In this document: in pieces, positions 57,779 to 64,000 of the stretch
How the letters are laid out: each line of letters opens with the position of its first letter
How positions within the stretch are numbered: the stretch's first letter is position 1
Assembly: GCA_900079695.1 (NCBI GenBank)
Contig: LT599022.1
Coordinates: 2,131,245-2,195,244, forward strand
Direction: 5' to 3'
Length of the DNA stretch: 64,000 nucleotides
Origin: an uncultured Alphaproteobacteria bacterium
Lineage (GTDB): Bacteria; Pseudomonadota; Alphaproteobacteria; Rhodospirillales; Rhodospirillaceae
Program-made: the position numbers and the translations under genes
Notes under the pieces: generated by a model
Told to the model about the DNA's origin: nothing
The model's input: the letters and a program-made list of their open reading frames with translations, nothing else
Database searches by the model: none

Positions 57779-58921
57779 ATGAAGTTGGAGATCGAAACCC
57801 GCGCCGAAGCCGAAGACCACGACGACGGCGGCATGATGGAAATCCGCGCGGCGGTGGAGAACTTCACCAGCACCGCGAACACCCGCCTCGCCTCTTTCGA
57901 GGAAGGCATGAACGAGCTGCGGAGCCGCCTGGACCGCACCGAAACCGCCCTGCGTCGCCCCGGCACCCAGGAACAACGCAACGATGGCCCGGCGCTCGAA
58001 ACCCGCGCGTTCGAGGCGTTCATTCGTCGCGGCGCGGAACGCATGGCCCCGGAGGAGATTCGCTCCCTCGCCGTCAGCCCGGACACTGCCGGCGGCTACA
58101 CCGCGCCGCCGCAGTTCGTCGCCGAGCTTCTGCGCAATCTCGTGCAGTTCTCTCCGATCCGTTCGGTTGCCCGCGTGGCGAACACCTCGGCGCAGACCGT
58201 TCTTCTGCCGAAGCGCACCGGCACCATGACCGCGCATTGGGTGGGCGAGACCGAGGCCCGCACCGGCACCGGCCCGACCTTCGGGCAGAACGGCTACCCC
58301 GTGCGCGAGCTGGCTTGCTATGTGGACGTGTCCAACAGCCTCCTGGAAGACAGCGCCCTCGATATCGCGGCAGAACTGGCCTTCGACTTCGCCGAGGAAT
58401 TCGGCAAGGCGGAGGGCACCGCGTTCGTGAACGGCTCCGGCCCGCTGGAACCCGCCGGGTTCATGCAGCATGCCGACATCGCGTTCGACAAGTCGGGCAA
58501 TGCCTCGACCATCACCGGGGATGGCCTGATCGCGATGTACCACAACCTTCCCTCGGTCTATCGGGCGAACGCCGTCTGGGTGATGAACTCCGCCACCCTC
58601 GCGACCGTCCGTTCCCTGAAGACCGCACAGGGCGATTACCTGCTGATTACCGGTGGCCTCGGCAACGCCCCGACCACCACCCTGTTGGGCCGTCCGGTCC
58701 TTGAAGCGCCCGATATGCCTGATATCGCCGGAAATGCCTACCCGGTGGCCTTCGGCGACTACGGCAACGGCTTCCGCATCTTCGACCGCGTGGCCCTCTC
58801 GGTGCTGCGCGATCCCTACTCGCAGGCTACCAACGGCATGACCCGCTTCCATGCCCGCCGTCGCGTCGCTGCTGGCGTGGCGAAGGCCGAAGCAATCCGC
58901 AAGCTCAAGATCGCGGCCTAA
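57779..58921 (+). CDS. HK97-family major capsid protein
   Basis: A 380-residue protein: N-terminal coiled-coil scaffolding (delta) domain about 1-100 (RLASFEEGMNELRSRLDRTET), then the shell domain with TPLLPKRTGTMTAHWVGE-like (QTVLLPKRTGTMTAHWVGETEA) P-domain. GGAGA is 8 bases before ATG 57779. The protease probably removes the delta domain. Confidence 0.95.
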   Translation: MKLEIETRAEAEDHDDGGMMEIRAAVENFTSTANTRLASFEEGMNELRSRLDRTETALRRPGTQEQRNDGPALETRAFEAFIRRGAERMAPEEIRSLAVSPDTAGGYTAPPQFVAELLRNLVQFSPIRSVARVANTSAQTVLLPKRTGTMTAHWVGETEARTGTGPTFGQNGYPVRELACYVDVSNSLLEDSALDIAAELAFDFAEEFGKAEGTAFVNGSGPLEPAGFMQHADIAFDKSGNASTITGDGLIAMYHNLPSVYRANAVWVMNSATLATVRSLKTAQGDYLLITGGLGNAPTTTLLGRPVLEAPDMPDIAGNAYPVAFGDYGNGFRIFDRVALSVLRDPYSQATNGMTRFHARRRVAAGVAKAEAIRKLKIAA

Positions 58922-58934
58922 CGGAGAACAAACC

Positions 58935-59324
58935 ATGCGTGACCTGAAGAACAACATCAGCGTGGTGGCGTCGCTCCTGCCCGCCGCCCGCACCGCCTCC
59001 GCCAACGGCACCAGCGCCGACCTGAACGGCTTCGGCTCCGCCGTTGCGGTGGTCGAGTTCGGCACCCGCACGGACGGCACCCACACCCCGGCCCTCGAAG
59101 AGAGCGACGACGGTACGACCTTCACCGCCGCTGCCGCCTCCGACCTGCTGGGCAGCTTCACCGCCTGTTCTTCGGCCTCGACCGATGAGGTGGTGCAGCG
59201 CGTCGGTTACATCGGCAGCAAGCGATACATCCGCGTCGCAATGACGGTTGCCTCGGCGACCAGTGGCGCTCTGTCGTCTGCCGTCATCGTCCTGGGGCAC
59301 CCCGACTTCGCCCCCGTGGCGTAA
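58935..59324 (+). CDS. phage head-associated hypothetical protein
   Basis: 129 residues, Ser/Thr/Ala-rich, beta-strand-like, strong GGAGA site. Follows the capsid by 13 bases. Could be a head decoration protein or a small connector; no motif fixes it. Confidence 0.65.
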   Translation: MRDLKNNISVVASLLPAARTASANGTSADLNGFGSAVAVVEFGTRTDGTHTPALEESDDGTTFTAAAASDLLGSFTACSSASTDEVVQRVGYIGSKRYIRVAMTVASATSGALSSAVIVLGHPDFAPVA

Positions 59325-59934
59325 GCCCAAGGACGGGGAACCTCGCGTCGGTCACATCGTCTGCCGGGAAGCGGAAACCGACGCGGGGCCTCCTCGGAAG
59401 GGGTAAGGGGGTGAAATTTCTGCCACCGAAACGGGGTTCCTCACCGGTCGGGGCGCACGCGCACCTCGCGCCGCATTTTTTGAATTCGTAATGCGCACTG
59501 AGTCACATCAGGAAATCGTAACAACCCGTTGTCGGGATACGATTTTCGGGACGTTTGATTTCTTTGATTAGGTGCGCAGGTGCGTACCGAAAGCCCGAAA
59601 TCAAAAAGCCAATTCTTTGATTAATAGGCATTTCTCCGAGTGCGCACCCGTCTTTGATTTCGGTGCGCACTTTTCAATGACCCCGCCGGTGGGGTGTCGG
59701 CGCGTTCATCGCCGACATGGACCGGATGCGGTTTAAGTCGGCGAGTCACCGCAGCATGAAAGTAACCCCGACAGTTCGCGGCCCGCATCCTTCGGGCGTG
59801 GCGAACAACCGGCGCTCTCGGTCTCCTGGGGAGCGTCGCCCGGATGGTGGAGCCAAATACGCCATCCAAGGGGTGGCACGTGTCCTAGCCGTGCCACCCC
59901 GCTTTCTTTCATCCGTTTTCCGTAGGACCGCAAT
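59325..59934. other. 610-bp non-coding, repeat-rich gap
   Basis: No credible gene. The 59460-59670 stretch is AT-rich for the region and holds four TTTGATT words (59554, 59563, 59616, 59653), several TGCGCAC/TGCGCA words (59492, 59573, 59640, 59663), and a perfect 11-bp inverted repeat CCGAAATCAAA/TTTGATTTCGG (59595-59605, 59653-59663). From 59770 comes another hairpin (GTTCGC...GCGAAC), ending in a terminator. Connector and tail-tube genes normally fill this place. Confidence 0.75.
59870..59910 (+). terminator. strong intrinsic terminator before tape-measure gene
   Basis: GGGGTGGCACG and CGTGCCACCCC form an 11-bp perfect stem with a 9-base loop, then GCTTTCTTT. The tape-measure gene starts 25 bases later, so it needs its own promoter or antitermination. 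Confidence 0.85.
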
Positions 59935-62757
59935 ATGGCGAACCGCGACGAAATCGTAAGCCTCATCATCCGCAGCGTCGGCACTGAAGACTTGGCCCGG
60001 CTGATGAAGGTGCTTGAGGCGACCGGGCTGAGTGCCGATCAGGCGAAGACGGCCATCGACAAGCTGGCGGTTTCGCAGACGCAGGCGACGCGGACCGTAG
60101 ACCGGTATTCCGAAGCGACCCGCTATCTTGAGAAGGCCAACGAGCGCGCCGAGCGCGTGCTATCCGGTATGTCTGCGGCGGAGCAGCGCCTTGCGAAGGA
60201 TATGCAGCGAACCGCCGCGATCCGCGATGCGGGCGGCAAGAACGCGCAGCTCGCCAACGCGGTTTACGCGAAGCAGGAAAAGCAAATGGAAGCCCTGCGC
60301 GCGAAGGTGCGGACGGCCTCCAATGGTCATGTGGACTTGGCGCAGAGCACCAAGCTGTCCGCGTTCCAGATGCAGCAGCTTTCTTACCAGATCAACGATG
60401 TGGTGGGCGGGCTCATCACCGGGCAGCGCCCTTTGCAGATTCTGGCGCAGCAAGGCCCGCAGATTTCTCAGGTTTTCGGTGGGTGGAGCACGACACTTAA
60501 GGGCATCTTCTCGCCGACTGGCCTTATGGTCGCGGGTGTCGCGGCTTCGACCCTGGCATTCGCCGGACTGATCGCCAAGGCGGTCACGCTGGAAAAGGAA
60601 CTGCGAAGCCTCAACGCAGCGGGGATCGCGTTCGGCAATCGCGGCTTGGACGCGGCGACGCTTCAACGCATGTCGTTCAACATGTCGGCGGGATCGAGCT
60701 TCACCCGCTCCGAATCCGTCGCGGCTCTGACGCAGTTGCAGCGATCCAACGCCTTGCCGAGCGGGGTTTCCGCGCAGATCGCGCGCATTGCCCCGACGAT
60801 GGCCGACGCTTCCGGGGGCGCTGCCTCCCTGACCGATTCCGTGAAGAACCTGACCGACGCCTTCGGCAAGGGCTACGCGGGCGTGCAGGACCTGGATCGC
60901 GTCTACAACTTCCTGACCCCGCAGCAGCGCGACCACATCCGCAGCCTCTACAACAGCCGCGACGCCATCGGCGGGTGGAACGAGGCGATGCAACTCCTCC
61001 TGCCGCAGATGCAGGAAGCCGCCGACAAGGTTAAGGGGCCGCTGAACGAATCCCTAAAAGACCTGTCCAACAACATCAACGAGTTCACCAAGGCGCTGGC
61101 GACCTCGCCGTATGTCCAATATCTGATCGACGCCTCGGCTCAGCTTGCGAAGGGCGGAGCGGACCTCATCACCGGAAAAAGCTCCGGGGACGCTTTCGTG
61201 GCGCGCGGGGGCCTCATGTACGGCCTTTCGGGCGCTGCAACCGGCGGCATGGCGGGTGCGCCCCTGGGGCCGTTCGGCGTCGCGGGTGGTGCCATTATCG
61301 GAGGCGTCGCCGGAACGTTCGCCGGGCAGTCCTACAGCAATTGGCTCCTGGCGAACGGTGAAGCTGGAAAGGTGCCGTCTGCGGGTGGCCTGATCCCCTG
61401 GCCGGAAACCGCAACCGGCACGCCTGCGGCGCTCACCGGCACCGGCAACGGCGGCACTGTAGAGCAGAAGGACGCGAGCGACCTGATCGCGACCTATCGC
61501 CAGCAGATCGCGGCCGCAAGCGCCCTGACCGACGCTGAACGCGAGCGGTTGGAGATCATCGCAGCGGCCAACAAGCAGTACGGCGCACCCAATCAGGCGG
61601 CGCTCTGGCAAGCGTACGTCAACGGCGAAACCGGCCTGCGGACGGCGGCGCGTATGAACCCGCTGAACCGCGAGGCGCTGAACGACAACCGGCTGCTTGG
61701 CTATCAGGAAGACCTCGCCAACGCCGCATTGCAGGGGCCTGCCGCACGGCAGGCGATGCAGGACTACATCGACGTTCGCCGCAAGTTCGAGGACCAGGGC
61801 CTTACCGCCTCCGGCTCGACCTACGACATGCTCCTCGCCGACAAGATGCGGGCGCGGGAACTCTCGAACAAGGACGCCACCTACACCGGGATCGCCAGTC
61901 AGCAGCAAGAGCTTTCGCTGATCCAGGCGAAAATCGGCATGGTCGGCAAGTCCACCGAGGCGCAGAACGCCGAGCTTGCGGTTCTTCAGGCGAAGTTGGA
62001 GATGGAGCGCCGGTACGGTTCGACCGTCTCGGAGGACGCTCAGAAGTACATCGACAACGCCCGCGCGATCGCCGACGCGAACGCACAGCTTCAGCAGCAG
62101 CAGGCGATTATCGGCGAGATCGGCGCGTTCGGCGATCAGGTGTTCAGCCGTATCGGCTCGACCATGACCGAGATGGCGATGAACGGCACCTCGGCACTGG
62201 AAGCCCTCCGCAACATCGGCGGCGCGGTGGCCTCGGAGCTTTACCAGGAATTCGCCAAGCTCGCCTTCATCAACCCGATCAAGAACGCGCTCGGCATCAG
62301 CGGCGCAGCAGCTCTGCCCACGCTTGGAACCGTCGCCTCCCACCTGTTCGGTTTCGCGGACGGCGGGCGCATCACCGGCCCCGGAGGCCCGCGTTCGGAC
62401 TCGATCCTGGCGACTGTCTCCAACGGGGAATACGTGGTGAACGCGGACGCGACCTCCCGCTATCTGCCGCTCTTGGAGGCGATCAACGAGAACCGCATCC
62501 GCGCCTTCGCGGACGGCGGCATGGTGTCCACCGTGGCCGCGCCGAAGATCGCCAGCGTGGCCCCTGGGGGCGGCTCGACGTTCAACTCGACCGTCAACGT
62601 GTCCGTGAATTCCTCCGGCGGCTCGGCCGCTCAGAACAGTGCCCTCGCCGATCAGGTTGGCGCGGCGGTGAAGCGCGAGCTTCAGGGGTTCGTCATCGAA
62701 ACCATGCGCGACCAGCAGCGCCCCGGCGGGACGCTCTACGGCCGCCTGACTGCGTGA
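59935..62757 (+). CDS. tail length tape-measure protein
   Basis: A 940-residue protein. N-terminal coiled coil; QINDVVGGLITGQRPLQILAQQGPQISQVFGG (about 150-180) is the lambda gpH-like tape-measure signature; a membrane-like Gly/Ala segment near 430-460; long helical middle; C-terminal FADGGRITGPGGPRSDSI-L-VSNGEYVVNA pattern. It ends four bases before a GTG and next to the gpI-like gene. Confidence 0.9.
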   Translation: MANRDEIVSLIIRSVGTEDLARLMKVLEATGLSADQAKTAIDKLAVSQTQATRTVDRYSEATRYLEKANERAERVLSGMSAAEQRLAKDMQRTAAIRDAGGKNAQLANAVYAKQEKQMEALRAKVRTASNGHVDLAQSTKLSAFQMQQLSYQINDVVGGLITGQRPLQILAQQGPQISQVFGGWSTTLKGIFSPTGLMVAGVAASTLAFAGLIAKAVTLEKELRSLNAAGIAFGNRGLDAATLQRMSFNMSAGSSFTRSESVAALTQLQRSNALPSGVSAQIARIAPTMADASGGAASLTDSVKNLTDAFGKGYAGVQDLDRVYNFLTPQQRDHIRSLYNSRDAIGGWNEAMQLLLPQMQEAADKVKGPLNESLKDLSNNINEFTKALATSPYVQYLIDASAQLAKGGADLITGKSSGDAFVARGGLMYGLSGAATGGMAGAPLGPFGVAGGAIIGGVAGTFAGQSYSNWLLANGEAGKVPSAGGLIPWPETATGTPAALTGTGNGGTVEQKDASDLIATYRQQIAAASALTDAERERLEIIAAANKQYGAPNQAALWQAYVNGETGLRTAARMNPLNREALNDNRLLGYQEDLANAALQGPAARQAMQDYIDVRRKFEDQGLTASGSTYDMLLADKMRARELSNKDATYTGIASQQQELSLIQAKIGMVGKSTEAQNAELAVLQAKLEMERRYGSTVSEDAQKYIDNARAIADANAQLQQQQAIIGEIGAFGDQVFSRIGSTMTEMAMNGTSALEALRNIGGAVASELYQEFAKLAFINPIKNALGISGAAALPTLGTVASHLFGFADGGRITGPGGPRSDSILATVSNGEYVVNADATSRYLPLLEAINENRIRAFADGGMVSTVAAPKIASVAPGGGSTFNSTVNVSVNSSGGSAAQNSALADQVGAAVKRELQGFVIETMRDQQRPGGTLYGRLTA

Positions 62758-62768
62758 GGATTACACCA

Positions 62769-63017
62769 ATGCGATTGGTTCTTCATGGAGCGCTCGCCCA
62801 ATATGGCGGGCCGTACACGCTTGCCGTACAGACTCCGCGCCAAGCCGTGCGGCTGATCGGCGCTCAGATTCCGGGGTTCCTCGCCGGATCCACCGTCCTG
62901 TCTTCCGGCCTCGTCCTTGGCGATGAGGTGTCCGGGGCTATTGCCAACCTCGCCGTGACCCAAGCCCTAAAGGGCGTTACCGACGCCGATGCGCAGGAGT
63001 ATTCCGATGAAGATTGA
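62769..63017 (+). CDS. short gpI-like tail assembly protein
   Basis: 82 residues: MRLVLHGALAQYGGPYTLAVQTPRQAVRLIGAQIPGF matches the N-terminal part of lambda tail assembly protein I (normally about 200 residues). GAGGA is 8 bases before ATG 62769. It may be truncated by a deletion, because no other tail-tip gene follows. Confidence 0.65.
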   Translation: MRLVLHGALAQYGGPYTLAVQTPRQAVRLIGAQIPGFLAGSTVLSSGLVLGDEVSGAIANLAVTQALKGVTDADAQEYSDED

Positions 63018-63116
63018 GGCGCGATCAGCAGCGAGCCGCCGCGACGCTCGCTTGGCTGATGAAGCCAGGAAGCGGGACGCGGCACTGACCATTCGGCGGG
63101 AAAGGCCCGCCCTACA

Positions 63117-63138
63117 GCCCCCAGGAGGGGCATTTTTC
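63117..63138 (+). terminator. small intrinsic terminator
   Basis: GCCCC/GGGGC 5-bp stem then ATTTTTC, about 100 bases after the gpI-like stop; another hairpin (GGCGGG/CCCGCC) lies just upstream. Confidence 0.55.
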
Positions 63139-63151
63139 ACAGGAGAAGACT

Positions 63152-63409
63152 ATGGAACAGATCCTCAACATGGTTCTGATCGAGGCCCTATATCGGCACG
63201 TCAACGCGATGGACGGCTATTCCAACGAGGTGGTGGAGCCGCTGCGCGCCATCCTCGCGATGCTGCCGGGATTGGACCTCTCGCCCGAAGCCCGCGACAC
63301 CGTGGCACGTGGCCTCACGCGCATCATCGAAGCCGTGGAGATGCGCCCCGACACGCCCCGCAAGCCGGTCCTGACTGTGGTGACGGCGGGCGGGATCACC
63401 GCAGCCTGA
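63152..63409 (+). CDS. small phage hypothetical protein
   Basis: 85 residues with a strong AGGAGA site. Helical N-terminal 50 residues, Val-rich end. No family recognised. Confidence 0.6.
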   Translation: MEQILNMVLIEALYRHVNAMDGYSNEVVEPLRAILAMLPGLDLSPEARDTVARGLTRIIEAVEMRPDTPRKPVLTVVTAGGITAA

Positions 63410-63437
63410 ACCGAACGACAGGCGCGAGAAACAGCAC

Positions 63438-63460
63438 GGGCGGCCTTCGGGCCGCCCCTT
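63438..63460. terminator. hairpin terminator between convergent genes
   Basis: GGGCGGCC and GGCCGCCC form an 8-bp perfect stem with a TTCG loop; CTT follows on the plus strand. It serves the convergent genes at 63152 and 63467. Confidence 0.6.
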
Positions 63461-63466
63461 CGTCGT

Positions 63467-63679
63467 CTAGCACTCTACGATTTTACCCGCCGCCACCATT
63501 TCCGCGAAGGTATCGGCATCGACCCGCGCCGTAGCGCCGGTTGACTGGCTATAGAGCCGGTAGGCTACCACCTCTTGCCCCTCGCCATATCCGGACAAGC
63601 GCGGTTCACAGTCGTATATCCCGGCATCTAAGAGCGCATCGGCCTTTATCGGCTCCACGAGCCGCACCGTTCTAGACAT
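63467..63679 (-). CDS. small hypothetical protein
   Basis: 70 residues, MSRTVRLVEPIKADALLDAG to GKIVEC, with GGGAGG 5 bases before ATG 63679. Mixed strand/helix character; no family recognised. The only minus-strand gene in the visible element. Confidence 0.6.
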   Translation of the reverse strand: MSRTVRLVEPIKADALLDAGIYDCEPRLSGYGEGQEVVAYRLYSQSTGATARVDADTFAEMVAAGKIVEC

Positions 63680-63761
63680 CGCACCTCCCATCGCTTGAAA
63701 TGTAGCTCATGGGCATAATACGCCATTTAGGCGTATTTGCGCCTTCTTCTCGGAGATGAAC

Positions 63762-64000
63762 ATGCAGGAACACGCCTTCCTCGCCTTGATCCTTGCCGCC
63801 TACTTCCTCCCGGCTCTCATCGGCTATGCACGGCATCACCTGAACGCGCACGCGATTGCCGTGCTGAACATCACACTCGGCTGGACGGCGCTTGGATGGA
63901 TCGCAGCCTTGGTGTGGGCGATGACGAACGCGAAGAAACGCAAGCGCGGCGAACTCTGCTCGCGCTGCGGCGGGAGAGTCGAATCCTTCGCCGAGGTGTG
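63762..64000 (+). CDS. superinfection-immunity-like membrane protein (3' end outside window)
   Basis: The visible 79 residues hold two membrane helices (about 4-22 and 30-53) with YFLPALIGYARHH and NITLGWTALGWIAALVWA, the pattern of the T4 Imm-like superinfection immunity family (PF14373). A CSRCGG zinc-ribbon-like pair follows. GGAG is 6 bases before ATG 63762. The C-terminus is cut by the window edge. Confidence 0.8.
   Translation, partial: MQEHAFLALILAAYFLPALIGYARHHLNAHAIAVLNITLGWTALGWIAALVWAMTNAKKRKRGELCSRCGGRVESFAEV

Larger units (their letters stand above)
49653..64000. mobile_element. integrated phage/satellite-like element at tRNA-Leu (right end outside window)
   Basis: Starts at the tRNA 3' end and contains P4-type integrase, AlpA-like and XRE-like regulators, primase-polymerase, HK97 portal/protease/capsid, tape-measure, and a superinfection-immunity-like protein. 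No terminase, connector or tail-tube gene is seen. Composition is somewhat less GC-biased than the chromosome. The right attachment site is beyond the window. Confidence 0.88.

Noticed and set aside
59621-59869. Minus-strand 82-codon frame in the phage gap
   Set aside because: Arg/His/Pro-rich composition typical of a shadow; spans the repeat area.
63007-63534. Open frame overlapping the gpI-like end and the 63152 gene
   Set aside because: It crosses two hairpins and a well-supported gene, and its sequence has no family likeness or good ribosome site of its own.

Overview
This GC-rich window (third codon positions almost all G or C) looks like the chromosome of an alphaproteobacterium, most likely Rhodospirillales or a close relative. 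That placement is an inference from gene content and order: ffh-rpsP-rimM-trmD-rplS-leuC-leuD, then leuB and asd on one strand, dapF-mtaB-ftsY on the other, plus several tripartite tricarboxylate transporter (TTT) proteins and a complete BioMNY biotin transporter. No rRNA or plasmid backbone is present.

Layout. Positions 1-2.1 kb: start of a CitE-like lyase (cut by the window edge), pyridoxal kinase, and a YaiI/FUSC pair. 2.2-10.4 kb: aspartate semialdehyde dehydrogenase, the leucine branch enzymes, ribosomal proteins L19 and S16, TrmD, RimM and the SRP GTPase Ffh, all on the minus strand. 10.6-16.8 kb: a membrane-anchored receiver protein, an MFS exporter, a ferredoxin-like protein and the dapF-mtaB-ftsY operon. 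16.8-18.5 kb: a DUF134 regulator/NifX-like operon with two 20-bp operator copies, then two small orphans. 18.6-26.9 kb: secA, and divergently a parvulin-argJ-mutT-MPT-binding group. 27-40 kb: a TTT operon ending in gamma-glutamyltransferase, a PocR chemoreceptor, a fused NfnAB/glutamate-synthase-like oxidoreductase, a CDF transporter, and a LarA-like/TctC pair. 40.5-49.5 kb: acetyl-CoA synthetase, a ClC channel, BioMNY, GlgX and a lipoprotein.

At 49,566 a tRNA-Leu(UAA) gene is followed immediately by an integrated element that runs off the right edge. Its order is P4-type integrase, small regulators, AlpA-like proteins, primase-polymerase, HK97 portal, prohead protease and major capsid protein, a 610-bp repeat-rich non-coding gap, tape-measure protein, a short gpI-like tail protein, small orphans, and a superinfection-immunity-like protein. 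No terminase, head-tail connector or tail-tube gene is present in the visible part. The left half (int-alpA-primase-capsid) resembles capsid-forming phage satellites more than a complete prophage. The primase gene carries four copies of a GTGTAYGG-AAA-CCRTACAC dyad, and the gap carries repeated TTTGATT and TGCGCAC words; both are candidate replication or control sites.

Limits: all product calls come from reading motifs by eye. No alignment, structure prediction or genome comparison was run. Start codons were chosen from Shine-Dalgarno spacing and family length.
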